Part shown: positions 52,857-62,020 of the stretch, piece by piece
Position numbering within the stretch: the first letter of the stretch is position 1
How the letters are laid out: every line of letters begins with the position of its first letter
Assembly (NCBI GenBank): GCA_021604585.1
Contig: BQJG01000004.1
Coordinates: 29,956 to 93,955 of the forward strand
DNA: 64,000 nucleotides
Source of the DNA: Hyphococcus sp.
GTDB taxonomy: Bacteria > Pseudomonadota > Alphaproteobacteria > Caulobacterales > Parvularculaceae
Direction: 5' to 3'
Notes under the pieces: model-generated
Seen by the model: the letters and a program-made list of their open reading frames with translations, nothing else
Databases searched by the model: none
What the model was told of the DNA's origin: nothing
Translations under genes and position numbers: made by a program

Positions 52857-54364
52857 GGCGCATCCTCAACGACAAAAATCGAACCTGTAATCGTTAGTAT
52901 GTATAAGTTTCCGGCGGCGTCTTCGCCAAATCCGACAATGCCGGATAATGATCCAGCGTCTGGCGCAAAGGCATTTGTCTGAACTGTGAATGAGGATGAT
53001 GGCAGCGTTGAGCCTTGGGCGGTCGCGGAGACAGGGAACGACCAGATATTGTCAGAGATGAAGTCCGCAAAGACGTAGTGACCTTGAAGATCCGCAACCG
53101 GCCCGCGATAGACATAACCGCCGGTGAGCGAATTTCCCTGTAGAGATCCGGCGCCGTGACCATATTCGGCAATCGGCGGCGTGAAATCGGGATCGTCAGG
53201 CCCTGAATAGCTTGCAGTGCCTTCGCGCACAGACCACCCGAAATTCAACCCGGCGTCACTGGGGCGAATGAGGTCGATCTCTTCAAGCGTCTCCTGTCCG
53301 ACATCGCCAATATAAAGATTGCCATTATCGCGGTCGAAACTCATGCGGAACGGATTGCGCAAGCCATAGGCCCAGATTTCCGGGACGCCGCCGCCGCCGA
53401 CAAATGGATTATCGGCAGGTATGGCGTAATCACGATCCGCGTCGCCGGGATAATCGTCGCTTGTGGGATCAATTCGCAAGATAGCCGCGAGCAGCGTGCT
53501 AGTGTCCTGCCCGTTGTCAAAAGGATCGCCGCCGCCGCCGCCATCGCCCAAGGATATATACAAATACCCGTCCGGACCAAACGCCAGGCCGCCGCCATTA
53601 TGATTATCGGCGGGCTGGGCGACGGTCAAAATGACATCGCCGCTGCTAGAGTCGGCGAGATTCGGATCGCCTGCGGAGCGCTGGTAGGAACGGATTTCCG
53701 TATCGCCACTCATATTCGTCACATGAACATAAAAAGTTCCGCTCGCCGCGTAATCAGGCGCCAATACCAATCCTAAGAGCCCGCCTTCGCCTGCGGTTCC
53801 GACGGTTGTCGAAATGTCGAGAAATGGCGTTGTGTTGAAATTGCCCGTCGCCGGATTGAGAATCCGAATGACGCCGTTTCGTTCGGCGACGAACACATCG
53901 CCTGATGCGCGGCCAACAAGCGCCAACGGCGCCGCCGCTGACGCGGTCACCCGCCGAACGGTGAAATCATCAGCGATATTGGTGATTGTGATTGCCAGGT
54001 CGAACGTTGCTGAGGCCGAACCATCGCTCACTTGCAGCGTAATATTATAAACATTATCGCCACCCGCATCGGCAGGGTCGTCAAAATCAGGCGGTGAAAG
54101 AAATGATAAAGCGCCAGCGTTCGTGATTGAAAACAATGCAGCGTCAGACCCGGCGGAGATGGTGAAGATTAAGGCGTCACTGTCAGCATCGTTCGCCGTC
54201 GCTGTGTAAATTGTGCCCGAGGCGTTTTCTGCGACAGTCGCCGTTGCTGAAGAGGTAAACACTGGCGCGCGATTGCCGATGTTGCCGGACGGTGCTGGAT
54301 CGCCGCCGCACCCAGCCAGCATAACAGGACTTAGAGAAGCAATCGCCAGCAACAAACGCGACAT
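52853..54364 (-). CDS. Lipoprotein with cadherin-like domain and PQQ-type glucose/sorbosone dehydrogenase
   Basis: The 503-residue protein has a lipoprotein signal with lipobox LAGC (near residue 20), a cadherin-like repeat (about 32-130: APVFTSSATATVAENASG, DNVYNITLQVSDG) and a beta-propeller of the glucose/sorbosone dehydrogenase family (about 140-500: ADNHNGGGLAFGPDGYLYISLGDG, GLRNPFRMSFDRDNG, LYIGDVGQE). Family members use PQQ to oxidise sugars, but many homologues are not proven enzymes. It is anchored in the outer membrane or periplasmic face. The start at 54364 is chosen because an upstream ATG at 54379 spoils the signal. Confidence 0.87.
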   Translation of the reverse strand: MSRLLLAIASLSPVMLAGCGGDPAPSGNIGNRAPVFTSSATATVAENASGTIYTATANDADSDALIFTISAGSDAALFSITNAGALSFLSPPDFDDPADAGGDNVYNITLQVSDGSASATFDLAITITNIADDFTVRRVTASAAAPLALVGRASGDVFVAERNGVIRILNPATGNFNTTPFLDISTTVGTAGEGGLLGLVLAPDYAASGTFYVHVTNMSGDTEIRSYQRSAGDPNLADSSSGDVILTVAQPADNHNGGGLAFGPDGYLYISLGDGGGGGDPFDNGQDTSTLLAAILRIDPTSDDYPGDADRDYAIPADNPFVGGGGVPEIWAYGLRNPFRMSFDRDNGNLYIGDVGQETLEEIDLIRPSDAGLNFGWSVREGTASYSGPDDPDFTPPIAEYGHGAGSLQGNSLTGGYVYRGPVADLQGHYVFADFISDNIWSFPVSATAQGSTLPSSSFTVQTNAFAPDAGSLSGIVGFGEDAAGNLYILTITGSIFVVEDAP

Positions 54365-54472
54365 AGCACAACTCCACACTTACTAACGCCAGTATGTCAC
54401 GAGGGCAGCCACAATCAAAAGCGGATTATGAAAAGCTCACGGAAAAGGTTAATGAGCGGCGCCCATAGCTAA

Positions 54473-55072
54473 TCAAATAAAGCCGGACTTGTAGCGGTTT
54501 ATGGCGCGGCGGGTGTATTCCAGCGCAACCGCATCATAAATGGCGTGCGTCACCATAGGCGCAAGCAAATTGTCCGTAAGCGCATAGAGTATGCCGAGAT
54601 ACGCGCCCACTAGCCCCGCTATAATCGCATAGAGCAGCGTGCGCATATGCATCATGCCGAACAGCATATTTGAAATGACAATCGCGATTACCGCTGGCGC
54701 AAAATTTCCGATCCAGCTTTGCAAAACGCCGCGAAATAACAGCTCTTCCGCAATGCCGGCGCCAATCGCCATGGCGGCGATGCGGGGCGGCGTAAAAGCG
54801 AACCCGATTTCGGAGAAAAACTTGATCTGTGACCGGCGGAATGAAGCAAAACGGTTAAGCGTCGTATTGGAAAACCAGTAAAGAAAACCAACCAGTGGCG
54901 CCGTTGCGATGACGCCGATCAAGATGGCGTTAAAGTCCGCCTTGAACTGAGGCATGAGCGGTGTTGAGAGAAGGAAACTGAACCCAATTGCCGCGAGCCC
55001 CATGGCGGCGGTGCCGGCGATGACGATGTTGAAGGCGCGTTGGTCCGAAGTCGTTGGGGTTTCTTGTTTCAT
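54473..55072 (-). CDS. CPBP family intramembrane metalloprotease
   Basis: The 199-residue membrane protein has about six helices and the CPBP (Abi/CAAX protease) motifs: EELLFRG (about residue 108), the MHMR-containing helix (about 141) and HAIYDAVAL near residue 177, which supplies a metal-ligand His. The Glu-Glu pair of EELLFR is intact. Substrates of bacterial members are mostly unknown. Its start lies 3 bp after the stop of the HerA-like gene on the same strand, so the two form an operon. Confidence 0.9.
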   Translation of the reverse strand: MKQETPTTSDQRAFNIVIAGTAAMGLAAIGFSFLLSTPLMPQFKADFNAILIGVIATAPLVGFLYWFSNTTLNRFASFRRSQIKFFSEIGFAFTPPRIAAMAIGAGIAEELLFRGVLQSWIGNFAPAVIAIVISNMLFGMMHMRTLLYAIIAGLVGAYLGILYALTDNLLAPMVTHAIYDAVALEYTRRAINRYKSGFI

Positions 55073-55075
55073 GCT

Positions 55076-56530
55076 TTAACGGCGCTTGAGACTGCCGAGA
55101 AGGCCGCGCACCAATGCATTCGCCAAAGTTCGCGCGGCGCTCTTCATGGCCGCTTCGCCAACGGATTGCCGGTTAGAGCGTCGGGCAGGCTTCTTCACTT
55201 TGCGTGACTTCTTTTCTTTCTCGCGTGCTTTTTCTTCTGCTTGCGCGTGTTTTTCCGCGCGCTCCTTCAACACTTCATAGGCGGATTTGCGGTCGATCAT
55301 TGCGTCATATTTATCCGCCATGTCTGAATATCGCATAACACCTTTGCGTTCCGCCGACGAAAGGGCTCCCATTCGGGAGCAGGGCGGACGGATAAGCGTG
55401 CGCTGAACGATCGCCGGCGCCCCTTTGCTTTCTAGCGTTGAAACAAGCGCTTCGCCAATGCCGAGAGACGTGATCACCTCCAGCGTGTCGAAAGCGGGGT
55501 TGGGGCGGAAAGTATCCGCTGCAGCCTTCACGACGCGCTGTTCTCTCGGCGTAAAGGCGCGCAGTGCATGTTGAACACGATTGCCGAGCTGGCTGGAAAC
55601 ACTGTCAGGCACGTCCAGCGGGTTTTGCGTGACAAAGAAAACGCCAACGCCTTTGGAGCGGATCAAGCGAACAACCTGCTCAACTTTTTGTAAAAGCGCT
55701 TTCGGCGCCTCATCAAACAACAGATGCGCTTCGTCAAAAAAGAAGACTAGTCTCGGCTTTTCCGGATCGCCGATTTCCGGTAACTCCTCGAATAATTCAG
55801 AGAGGAGCCACAGGAGAAAAGTAGCGTAGAGTTTTGGCGTCTGCATGAGTGTATCGGCGGCAAGCACATTAATGATCCCCGCGCCAGTATCGTCAGTGCG
55901 GAGAAAATCCATGAGATCAAGCGCGGGCTCGCCAAAAAATTCTTCAGCGCCTTGCTCTTCAAGGGCGAGCAATCGCCGTTGAATGGCGCCGACTGATGCT
56001 CTTGAAACATGTCCATATTCTGCAGAAAGCTCTTTTGCTCTTTCGGCAATCTCAACCAATAACGCGCGTAGATCCTTCAAATCGAGTAACAGCAGGCCCT
56101 CATCGTCGGCTACGCGGAAGGCAAGGGTCAGAACCCCTTCCTGCGTGTCATTGAGATCGAGAAGCCGGGAGAGTAATAAAGGCCCCATTTCCGATACGGT
56201 GGCGCGGATCGGATGGCCCTGCTTGCCAAACAGATCCCAAAAGCAAACCGGAAAAGCCTGCGGCGTGTACGGATCAAGGCCAATGGTTTCGGCCCGCTTA
56301 GTTAAGAACTCTTTTACCTCCACTGGTTGCGCAAGCCCGGCAAGGTCGCCTTTAACATCGGCGACAAAAACCGGCACGCCAGCTTTCGACAACCCTTCAG
56401 TGATGATCTGTAAGGTGACGGTTTTGCCGGTGCCGGTCGCGCCGGAGATCAACCCGTGCCGATTCGCGTATTTTAACGCAAGCGCTTCTGGTTTTTCGCT
56501 TTTTCCGAGAAAAACAGAACTTTCAGTCAT
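55076..56530 (-). CDS. HerA-like ATPase, DUF853 (YjgR) family
   Basis: The 484-residue protein is a FtsK/HerA-superfamily ATPase of the DUF853 type. Walker [10 protein letters not shown] lies near residue 32; Walker B is [17 protein letters not shown]; an arginine-finger region [26 protein letters not shown] follows in parts. An Ala/Lys-rich basic C-terminus ([21 protein letters not shown] in part) is unusual and may bind nucleic acid. The function of YjgR-type proteins is unclear; no nuclease (NurA) gene is nearby, which argues against a standard HerA-NurA end-resection pair. Operon with the CPBP protease. Confidence 0.9.
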   Translation of the reverse strand: MTESSVFLGKSEKPEALALKYANRHGLISGATGTGKTVTLQIITEGLSKAGVPVFVADVKGDLAGLAQPVEVKEFLTKRAETIGLDPYTPQAFPVCFWDLFGKQGHPIRATVSEMGPLLLSRLLDLNDTQEGVLTLAFRVADDEGLLLLDLKDLRALLVEIAERAKELSAEYGHVSRASVGAIQRRLLALEEQGAEEFFGEPALDLMDFLRTDDTGAGIINVLAADTLMQTPKLYATFLLWLLSELFEELPEIGDPEKPRLVFFFDEAHLLFDEAPKALLQKVEQVVRLIRSKGVGVFFVTQNPLDVPDSVSSQLGNRVQHALRAFTPREQRVVKAAADTFRPNPAFDTLEVITSLGIGEALVSTLESKGAPAIVQRTLIRPPCSRMGALSSAERKGVMRYSDMADKYDAMIDRKSAYEVLKERAEKHAQAEEKAREKEKKSRKVKKPARRSNRQSVGEAAMKSAARTLANALVRGLLGSLKRR

Positions 56531-56813
56531 TTTGCCTCCAACGGCGCAAGATTGTGTCTGTATGGGCTGAAACCAGCCGTTTATGCGGGCTTGAGCCCTG
56601 TCGCAATGTCCAAGCGCCCGGATTTATTGTCAAATCTGTAACGTTGGGAACCCTTTGCAGTCACGCAACGCCATTTACCGCAACCCTGATTGGGGATAAA
56701 ATCTTCCGTGATGCGCATAGAAATTAGTTGCGGGGGCAATGAACAGGGGCGCGCCGCGTCTCTTTTTTGTGTGAAACATCGGGCGAAGAGTAAATCAAAG
56801 GAAGGGGCTTACC

Positions 56814-57251
56814 ATGCTCAGAATTCTTCTCGTCATCGCGGTTGCGCTGGCGGTTATTATTGGACTGACACAGATTATGAAGCCGAAGACCGGCGCCGAA
56901 CCGGCAACTGCGTCGGAAGCTATTGAATCCATGGAAGGCGCGGCGGACGATGCGGCTGAAGCGGCTGGCGATGCGATGGATGCAACTGGCGAAGCGGCTG
57001 GCGATGCGATGGACGCAACTGGCGAAGCGGCTGGTGACGCTATGGATGCAGCCGGCGAAATGGCTGACGACGCCATGGAGGCAGGCGGTGAAATGGCGGA
57101 TGACGCTATGGGCGCTGTTGAAGACGCCGCCGAGGAAGCCGACAACATGATGGAAGCCGCCGGCGACGAAATGGAAGAAGCCGCCGGAGAAGTTGAGGAC
57201 GCGGCCGAAGAAGCGGCTGAAGAAGCAACTGAAGAAGAGCCAAACAACTAA
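56814..57251 (+). CDS. Anchored protein of 11-residue acidic repeats
   Basis: The 145-residue protein has an N-terminal hydrophobic anchor (about residues 3-22, without a clear cleavage site), then a highly acidic Ala-rich rod. From Glu49 there are five near-exact 11-residue units (EAAGDAMDATG twice, then EAAGDAMDAAG, EMADDAMEAGG and EMADDAMGAVE; 33-bp units from 56958 to 57122), followed by decayed ones. Such 11-mers form amphipathic or right-handed coiled coils, as in LEA group 3 proteins. No Cys or aromatic residues are in the rod. AAGGAAGGGG precedes the start and a terminator follows. Confidence 0.8.
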   Translation: MLRILLVIAVALAVIIGLTQIMKPKTGAEPATASEAIESMEGAADDAAEAAGDAMDATGEAAGDAMDATGEAAGDAMDAAGEMADDAMEAGGEMADDAMGAVEDAAEEADNMMEAAGDEMEEAAGEVEDAAEEAAEEATEEEPNN

Positions 57252-57300
57252 ATTCTGACTTCGCTCCTGCGGCTTTTGTTTCGGGAGTGTCCCACATTGA

Positions 57301-57337
57301 AACGCCGTCATTCCACATAAGGAGTGACGGCGTTTTT
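57301..57337 (+). terminator. Rho-independent terminator after the repeat protein
   Basis: AACGCCGTCA (57301-57310) pairs with TGACGGCGTT (57325-57334) and the inner TCC/GGA extend the stem; a TTTTT run follows at 57333-57337. It ends the transcript of the acidic repeat protein and separates it from the Hpt gene. Confidence 0.8.
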
Positions 57338-57439
57338 CATTAAGACTTTGTTCATGATGACGTATAAAATTTTAATAGCCTTGTAGCAATTGACGCTTAA
57401 AATTTGGACATGTTTCGGGTGTGAAAGAGCGAGCAGGGT

Positions 57440-57793
57440 ATGAAAGTCAACGGCATTATAGATTTTGACCATCTCGAAAAATACGTCGCGGGCGACGATG
57501 GGTTACGCAATGAAATTCTCGAGATCTTTGCGGGACAGGTTGAGTTGCTGCTGCAACAATTTGATGTGTTTCAGCCGGATGAAGCCTGGAAGAATACGGC
57601 CCATACGCTGAAGGGCGCCTCACGGGGCGTAGGCGCATGGAGTCTTGGGCAGCTATGCGAAGATGCGGAAAAGCTGATTGGCGCCGCCCAGGCAAAACAG
57701 GAATCGCGCGCGACGTTGCTGGTGTCGCTGCGCATCGCCGCCAACTCGGCCATGGAAGAAGCGAACCGTTTCAGAATGGCCGCCGCGAGCTAA
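57440..57793 (+). CDS. Hpt domain phosphotransfer protein
   Basis: The 117-residue protein is a free-standing histidine phosphotransfer domain. The phospho-accepting His55 sits in AHTLKGASRGVGA, the usual HxLKG motif, within a four-helix bundle. No kinase or receiver gene is nearby, so its partners are unknown. It is preceded by GAGCAGGG. The stop codon TAA (57791-57793) touches the TAA of the convergent VWA gene with no gap. Confidence 0.92.
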   Translation: MKVNGIIDFDHLEKYVAGDDGLRNEILEIFAGQVELLLQQFDVFQPDEAWKNTAHTLKGASRGVGAWSLGQLCEDAEKLIGAAQAKQESRATLLVSLRIAANSAMEEANRFRMAAAS

Positions 57794-58969
57794 TTATCGT
57801 TTCAGCTCCGCCATGGCTTTTTCAATGCCGCCAAGGGTTAGCGGGTACATCCGGCCGCCGATCAGCTCGCGCAGCAACTGGGTCGATGGAACATAGTTCC
57901 AGCTTTCCTGGCGCACCGGGTTGAGCCACACGACACGTTCATAAATATCGGTGAGACGCTTCAGCCAGATCGCGCCTGGCTCCTCATTGAAATATTCAAC
58001 GGCGCCGCCGGGCACAGTGACCTCATAGGGCGACATGGACGCGTCGCCGATAATGATCACCTTATAGTCATGCGGATATTTGTGAAGTAAATCCCAGGTC
58101 GGAATCTTTTCCGTCCAGCGCCGGCGATTGTCCTTCCACACATAATCGTAAAGGCAATTATGGAAATAAAAATATTCCATGTGTTTGAATTCGGTGCGCG
58201 CGGCGGAAAACAGCTCTTCTGAAATTTTGATGAACGGATCCATCGACCCGCCGACATCGAAGAAGAGAAGCACCTTGATTGTGTTGCGCCGTTCTGGACG
58301 CATCTTGATATCGAGATAGCCTGCGCGCGCCGTTGCATCGATTGTGTTGTCGAGATCGAATTCCTCCGCCGCGCCTTCACGTGCGAAACGTCGCAACCGC
58401 CGCAGCGCCATTTTAATGTTTCGCGTGCCGAGCTGTATGTCGTCATCGAGATTTTTGTATTCGCGTTTTTCCCAAACCTTGACGGCGCGGCCCTGGCGTT
58501 TGCCTTCATTGCCGATGCGCACGCCTTCGGGGTTATAGCCGCCCGAGCCAAAGGGCGATGTTCCGCCCGTGCCAATCCATTTATTGCCGCCTTCATGGCG
58601 TTTCTTTTGTTCTTCGATCCGCTCTTTCAGCGTCTCCATGAGTTTGTCCCACCCGCCAAGCGCTTCGATCTCTTTGCGCTCTTCTTCGGTGAAATAGCGT
58701 TCGGTCATCAACCGCAGCCAGTCCTCAGGGATCTCGGCAGCTGTTTCCTCGCCAAGCGATTGCACGCCTTTAAACACATGCCCGAAGACGCGATCGAATT
58801 TATCTAGATTGCGCTCGTCCTTCACCAGCGAGGCGCGGGAGAGGTAATAAAAGTCCTCGACCTTGCGATTGGCGAGGTCGCTATCCATCGCCTCCATCAG
58901 CGTCAGATATTCACGCAGGGAGACGGGCAGGCCGGCGGATTTCAGCTCGTGGAAGAATTTTGTGAACAT
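57794..58969 (-). CDS. VWA domain protein (CoxE-like)
   Basis: The 391-residue protein has a CoxE/VWA fold in its C-terminal half, with a MIDAS motif DVGGS (LLFFDVGGSMDPFI) and later VIIIGDASMSPYE. The N-terminal half (MFTKFFHELKSAGLPVSLREYLTLMEAM in part) is typical of the proteins that work with MoxR-type AAA ATPases to insert metals or activate complexes. No moxR gene is in the window, but one could be elsewhere. It probably acts in the cytoplasm. Convergent with Hpt and divergent from the next gene. Confidence 0.88.
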   Translation of the reverse strand: MFTKFFHELKSAGLPVSLREYLTLMEAMDSDLANRKVEDFYYLSRASLVKDERNLDKFDRVFGHVFKGVQSLGEETAAEIPEDWLRLMTERYFTEEERKEIEALGGWDKLMETLKERIEEQKKRHEGGNKWIGTGGTSPFGSGGYNPEGVRIGNEGKRQGRAVKVWEKREYKNLDDDIQLGTRNIKMALRRLRRFAREGAAEEFDLDNTIDATARAGYLDIKMRPERRNTIKVLLFFDVGGSMDPFIKISEELFSAARTEFKHMEYFYFHNCLYDYVWKDNRRRWTEKIPTWDLLHKYPHDYKVIIIGDASMSPYEVTVPGGAVEYFNEEPGAIWLKRLTDIYERVVWLNPVRQESWNYVPSTQLLRELIGGRMYPLTLGGIEKAMAELKR

Positions 58970-59093
58970 ACGGCTATCCTAGCGCGCGCTGCGCCGGGTG
59001 AAAGCTTATCTTGCAGTGCAATAGGCGCAGCGGGTGCGCGCCGCTTTCAAGCTGGCTTTGCTTTTCACCAGCAAGCCCGGCTAGACTCGCACC

Positions 59094-59534
59094 ATGATCG
59101 GGCCTGCGCCAATTCTTATCCTTGCCACCATCTTGCTCGCCGGGGCGGCGTTGGGGGTGACAGCCGCCATGCCGGCAAAGGAACGTGCGAGCTTTGTCTA
59201 CGCCCAACTGGTGTTGATGGCTGGCATATATGTTGGCTTCGCCATAATTGGCCTGGAGCCCGTAGAGACCGCAAACAAGGCCAAATGGTCGGCGCTCTTG
59301 ATCGAAGGGGTTGCGGCCATTGTGTTCATGCTGGCCGGGCACAGCGTTTTGTCATCAAACCGCGCCTGGCTGCTCGGGGCGTTGATTTTGGTGCATGGCG
59401 CGGTCGATCTGGCGCATTTGCTGACCAGCCGAACTTACAGCCCCGACTGGTATGAATTTTCCTGCGCCATTTATGACGCCATTGTCGGAGTCGGCGCCAT
59501 CTGGCTCCTGACGCCAAATTCCGAAACCCGCTAG
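59094..59534 (+). CDS. Five-helix membrane protein, function unknown
   Basis: The 146-residue protein has about five hydrophobic helices (near residues 3-23, 34-55, 65-82, 86-104 and 118-140) and short loops. Family not recognised. ATG at 59094 follows the gap of 124 bp to the divergent VWA gene. There is no signal peptide or motif to suggest an activity. Confidence 0.65.
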   Translation: MIGPAPILILATILLAGAALGVTAAMPAKERASFVYAQLVLMAGIYVGFAIIGLEPVETANKAKWSALLIEGVAAIVFMLAGHSVLSSNRAWLLGALILVHGAVDLAHLLTSRTYSPDWYEFSCAIYDAIVGVGAIWLLTPNSETR

Positions 59535-59740
59535 AACAGTCTCTTCGCCATCAATGTAAATTTTTAATCGCGCTGCGACAAAACGCGCCCGGCCGGCCTG
59601 ACGTCAAAGTCAGGGAATTGCGCAGCGCATGTACAGGGAACAGGTCGTTGATTGCATCAAGCATACGGCAATTCAAATGTTCTACGAGGGCACTCGAGAC
59701 AATTTTGAGATCAACCGAGGCATAATTAGGTTTACCTGCG

Positions 59741-59769
59741 TTGAGGTATTTTATATTGCTTCTTATCTT
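59741..59769 (+). promoter_or_regulatory. Candidate promoter for the 59.8-kb operon
   Basis: TTGAGG (59741-59746) and TATCTT (59764-59769) are separated by 17 bp, each matching 4 of 6 bases of the sigma-70 consensus. The start codon of the exported protein lies 36 bp downstream. The surrounding sequence is clearly richer in A/T than the neighbouring genes. Confidence 0.4.
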
Positions 59770-59804
59770 CGTTCGCATTGCAGATTTTAATCAGGACATT
59801 GACC

Positions 59805-60299
59805 ATGAAAACAAAGAACGCACTAAAGAGTTTATGCTGTCTTTTAAGCGCTTCTCTTCTGATATCTGGTTCCGTTTACGCTAAAGAAGCGGACAGTTCC
59901 AAAGCTAATGCCGCAATAGAAAAGCAGGTCCTGGAATTGGACCGCTTGCTATTCGACGAAGCTTTCAACAAGTGTGATTTGGAGCTTTATAAGAAGCTAA
60001 TGTCTCCCACATTGGAATTTTATGATGACCGTTCCGGGCTAAACACCTCTTTCGATGTTGAGGTGGCGTCCTTTAACGACCGGTGTTCCAAATCCATTTC
60101 CACCACACGAAAATTGGTCAAGTTTTCCGCCCATGTTTTAGGCGATTATGGCGCGGTTGAGTTAGGTGAGCATGATTTTTTTGTGGATGGAAAAAAGGTC
60201 CAAAAAGGAAAATTCATTATCATATGGGAAAAGCAACCGGATGATTCCTGGGTTATGAAGCGTACAATAAGCTATGATCATGAACCGGCATCCGATTAA
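59805..60299 (+). CDS. Exported DUF4440/SnoaL-like protein
   Basis: The 164-residue protein has a signal peptide (1-26, ending SVYA) and one NTF2-like domain (about 35-160: LELDRLLFDEAFNKCDLELYKKL in part, FYDDRSGLNTSF, VELGEHDFFVDGK, FIIIWEKQPDDSWVMKRTISYDHEP in part), as in DUF4440 proteins, which often act as binding or assembly modules. The start is at 59805; an upstream TTG (59778) adds nine residues before the signal. The reading frame overlaps the start of the serine hydrolase by 26 bp. Codon choice is less G/C-rich than in adjacent genes. Confidence 0.8.
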   Translation: MKTKNALKSLCCLLSASLLISGSVYAKEADSSKANAAIEKQVLELDRLLFDEAFNKCDLELYKKLMSPTLEFYDDRSGLNTSFDVEVASFNDRCSKSISTTRKLVKFSAHVLGDYGAVELGEHDFFVDGKKVQKGKFIIIWEKQPDDSWVMKRTISYDHEPASD

Positions 60300-61659
60300 A
60301 TATTTCTGCCTCTTTGTCTTTTTCTTTCTGGAAATTTCTGGCTGTGCATATGGCCCGGAAAGAATGGCTAAGACAGAGATATTTGAACCCCGCTATGCGG
60401 AAACGCTAGACAGCCTTGTGCCCGAATTGATGTCTGAATATCTTGCGCCGGCTGTGGGCGTCGGGATTATTGAAGACGGCAAGATTGAACTCGTAAAAGT
60501 CTACGGGGACAATCAAAAAGGGCATAAGGCGCCTCAAAACACCATTTTCAATGTTGCAAGCATTACCAAGCCTGTGGTCACTGCGGCTATTTTGAAACTG
60601 GTTGCGCAAGGTGAGTGGGACTTGGACGAACCCTTGTTCCATTACTGGACAGATCCGGATGTGGCGAATGATCCGTATGCAAAATTAATCACTACTCGAC
60701 ATTGTCTGTCACATACTACGGGTTTTAAGAACTGGCGTTGGGATGAAGACGATGGAAAACTGAAATTCAATTTTCAGCCTGGAACTAAGTTTCAATATTC
60801 TGGCGAAGGCATGGAGTATCTCAGGCATGCCGTTGAGAGCAAATTTAACGTGGGCCTGGAGCAAATTGTTCAGTCTTTGGTATTCGACCCCTTGAAAATG
60901 AAAGACGCCACCATGGGGTGGTTGCAGGAAGAGGATATTGCGCGGTTTGCAAAATGGTATGACACAAGGGGAAATTTGCACACCACAAATTATGAGACGA
61001 AAAATATAAACGCCGCCGATGACATGTTGCTAACGGTTAAAGATTTGCTGCTTTTTGGCAACGCCGTCATGCACAAAAAGATAGTTCATGGCGCGCTCTA
61101 TGATGAGATGGTAAAACCGCAATCGGCTATCAACGATAAGCTGAATCAAGGGTTGGGTTGGGTCGTCTATGATCAATTGAGTAACGGAGAGTACATTATA
61201 AACCATGATGGCGGCGATCCGGGCGTTGTCACCACGATGATACTGTTTCCGAAAAGCAAAAATGGAATTGTTATTTTTGTAAACAGCGATAATGGCGCCA
61301 GCATTACCAACAACATAGTAAAAAACATTGTTGTCAATGGCATGGAGGTCATTGAAGGATTGCACTGGGATACTCATATCCCCAAACCTATCGAGATGGA
61401 TGACGCTCATCTTGAGAAATATGTTGGAACCTATAAAACAAATCGCGACTTTTCGATAGGATTTCATATCGAAGGACACAGTTTGTATACTGACAGTAGC
61501 GTATTTCCCAAGGTAAAACTCTTTCCAATGGCGAGCGACGAGTTTTATCCGCTTCCTTTCGAGCTGTATTTCAAATTTGTCGAAACGGACGGCGAAATGA
61601 AAGTACAGCTGCTTTCGAGCAGCAGGGACATTGAAGTGGAGGGGGTAAGGACACCATGA
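60274..61659 (+). CDS. Serine hydrolase lipoprotein (beta-lactamase/PBP4* family)
   Basis: The 461-residue protein is a class C beta-lactamase-related serine hydrolase. It has a lipoprotein signal (lipobox ISGC, Cys24), the SxxK site ASITKP (Ser96, Lys99), a Tyr175-Ser176 in QYSGEG, and the HxG motif HDGG (His311-Gly314). The C-terminal part (about 365-461) is a lipocalin-like beta domain seen in many such enzymes. Esterase or peptidase activity is likely; beta-lactamase activity is not implied. It overlaps the exported protein gene by 26 bp. Base composition is visibly A/T-richer than its neighbours, suggesting acquisition. Confidence 0.9.
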   Translation: MIMNRHPIKYFCLFVFFFLEISGCAYGPERMAKTEIFEPRYAETLDSLVPELMSEYLAPAVGVGIIEDGKIELVKVYGDNQKGHKAPQNTIFNVASITKPVVTAAILKLVAQGEWDLDEPLFHYWTDPDVANDPYAKLITTRHCLSHTTGFKNWRWDEDDGKLKFNFQPGTKFQYSGEGMEYLRHAVESKFNVGLEQIVQSLVFDPLKMKDATMGWLQEEDIARFAKWYDTRGNLHTTNYETKNINAADDMLLTVKDLLLFGNAVMHKKIVHGALYDEMVKPQSAINDKLNQGLGWVVYDQLSNGEYIINHDGGDPGVVTTMILFPKSKNGIVIFVNSDNGASITNNIVKNIVVNGMEVIEGLHWDTHIPKPIEMDDAHLEKYVGTYKTNRDFSIGFHIEGHSLYTDSSVFPKVKLFPMASDEFYPLPFELYFKFVETDGEMKVQLLSSSRDIEVEGVRTP

Positions 61660-62020
61660 TCGGTGTTGTCTGCTGTCCGTAATGCCTCTCGACAGTCGGT
61701 GGATGGGTTGAAAAGAGGACATCTCCGGCCCTAGGCAGGCATGGAGAGGACGATGAAGAAATCAAATCCCATCGGGGTGACCCGACCTGGTTCCCTGAAG
61801 CGGGGGGCGGGAACGGACTCACGGTAGCCGAATCGTGCAACGAGCACGGGATCAGCGCTAGGAATTATGCTGATTGCGCTCGTGCTTTGGCGGGATGGAC
61901 ACCTGGCTCGTGAAACCAAAAGCCAGGCCCGGCGAGGCAGGCTCTTCACTTTCCCAATAGGCGTGCTAGAGCCACTCTCAACCAATCATTACATCAGCCT
62001 GCAACCGGAGCCGCGTTAAA
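61660..62020. other. Unidentified 361-bp region before gabT
   Basis: No convincing gene lies between the serine hydrolase stop and gabT. The sequence is G/C-rich, contains short stem-forming stretches (for example around 61775-61860, with GGGGTGACCC and GGCGGGAACGG), and its longest frames on either strand show no family. It might be a remnant of a mobile element such as a decayed intron or transposon, or a structured RNA; I cannot tell which. Confidence 0.4.
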
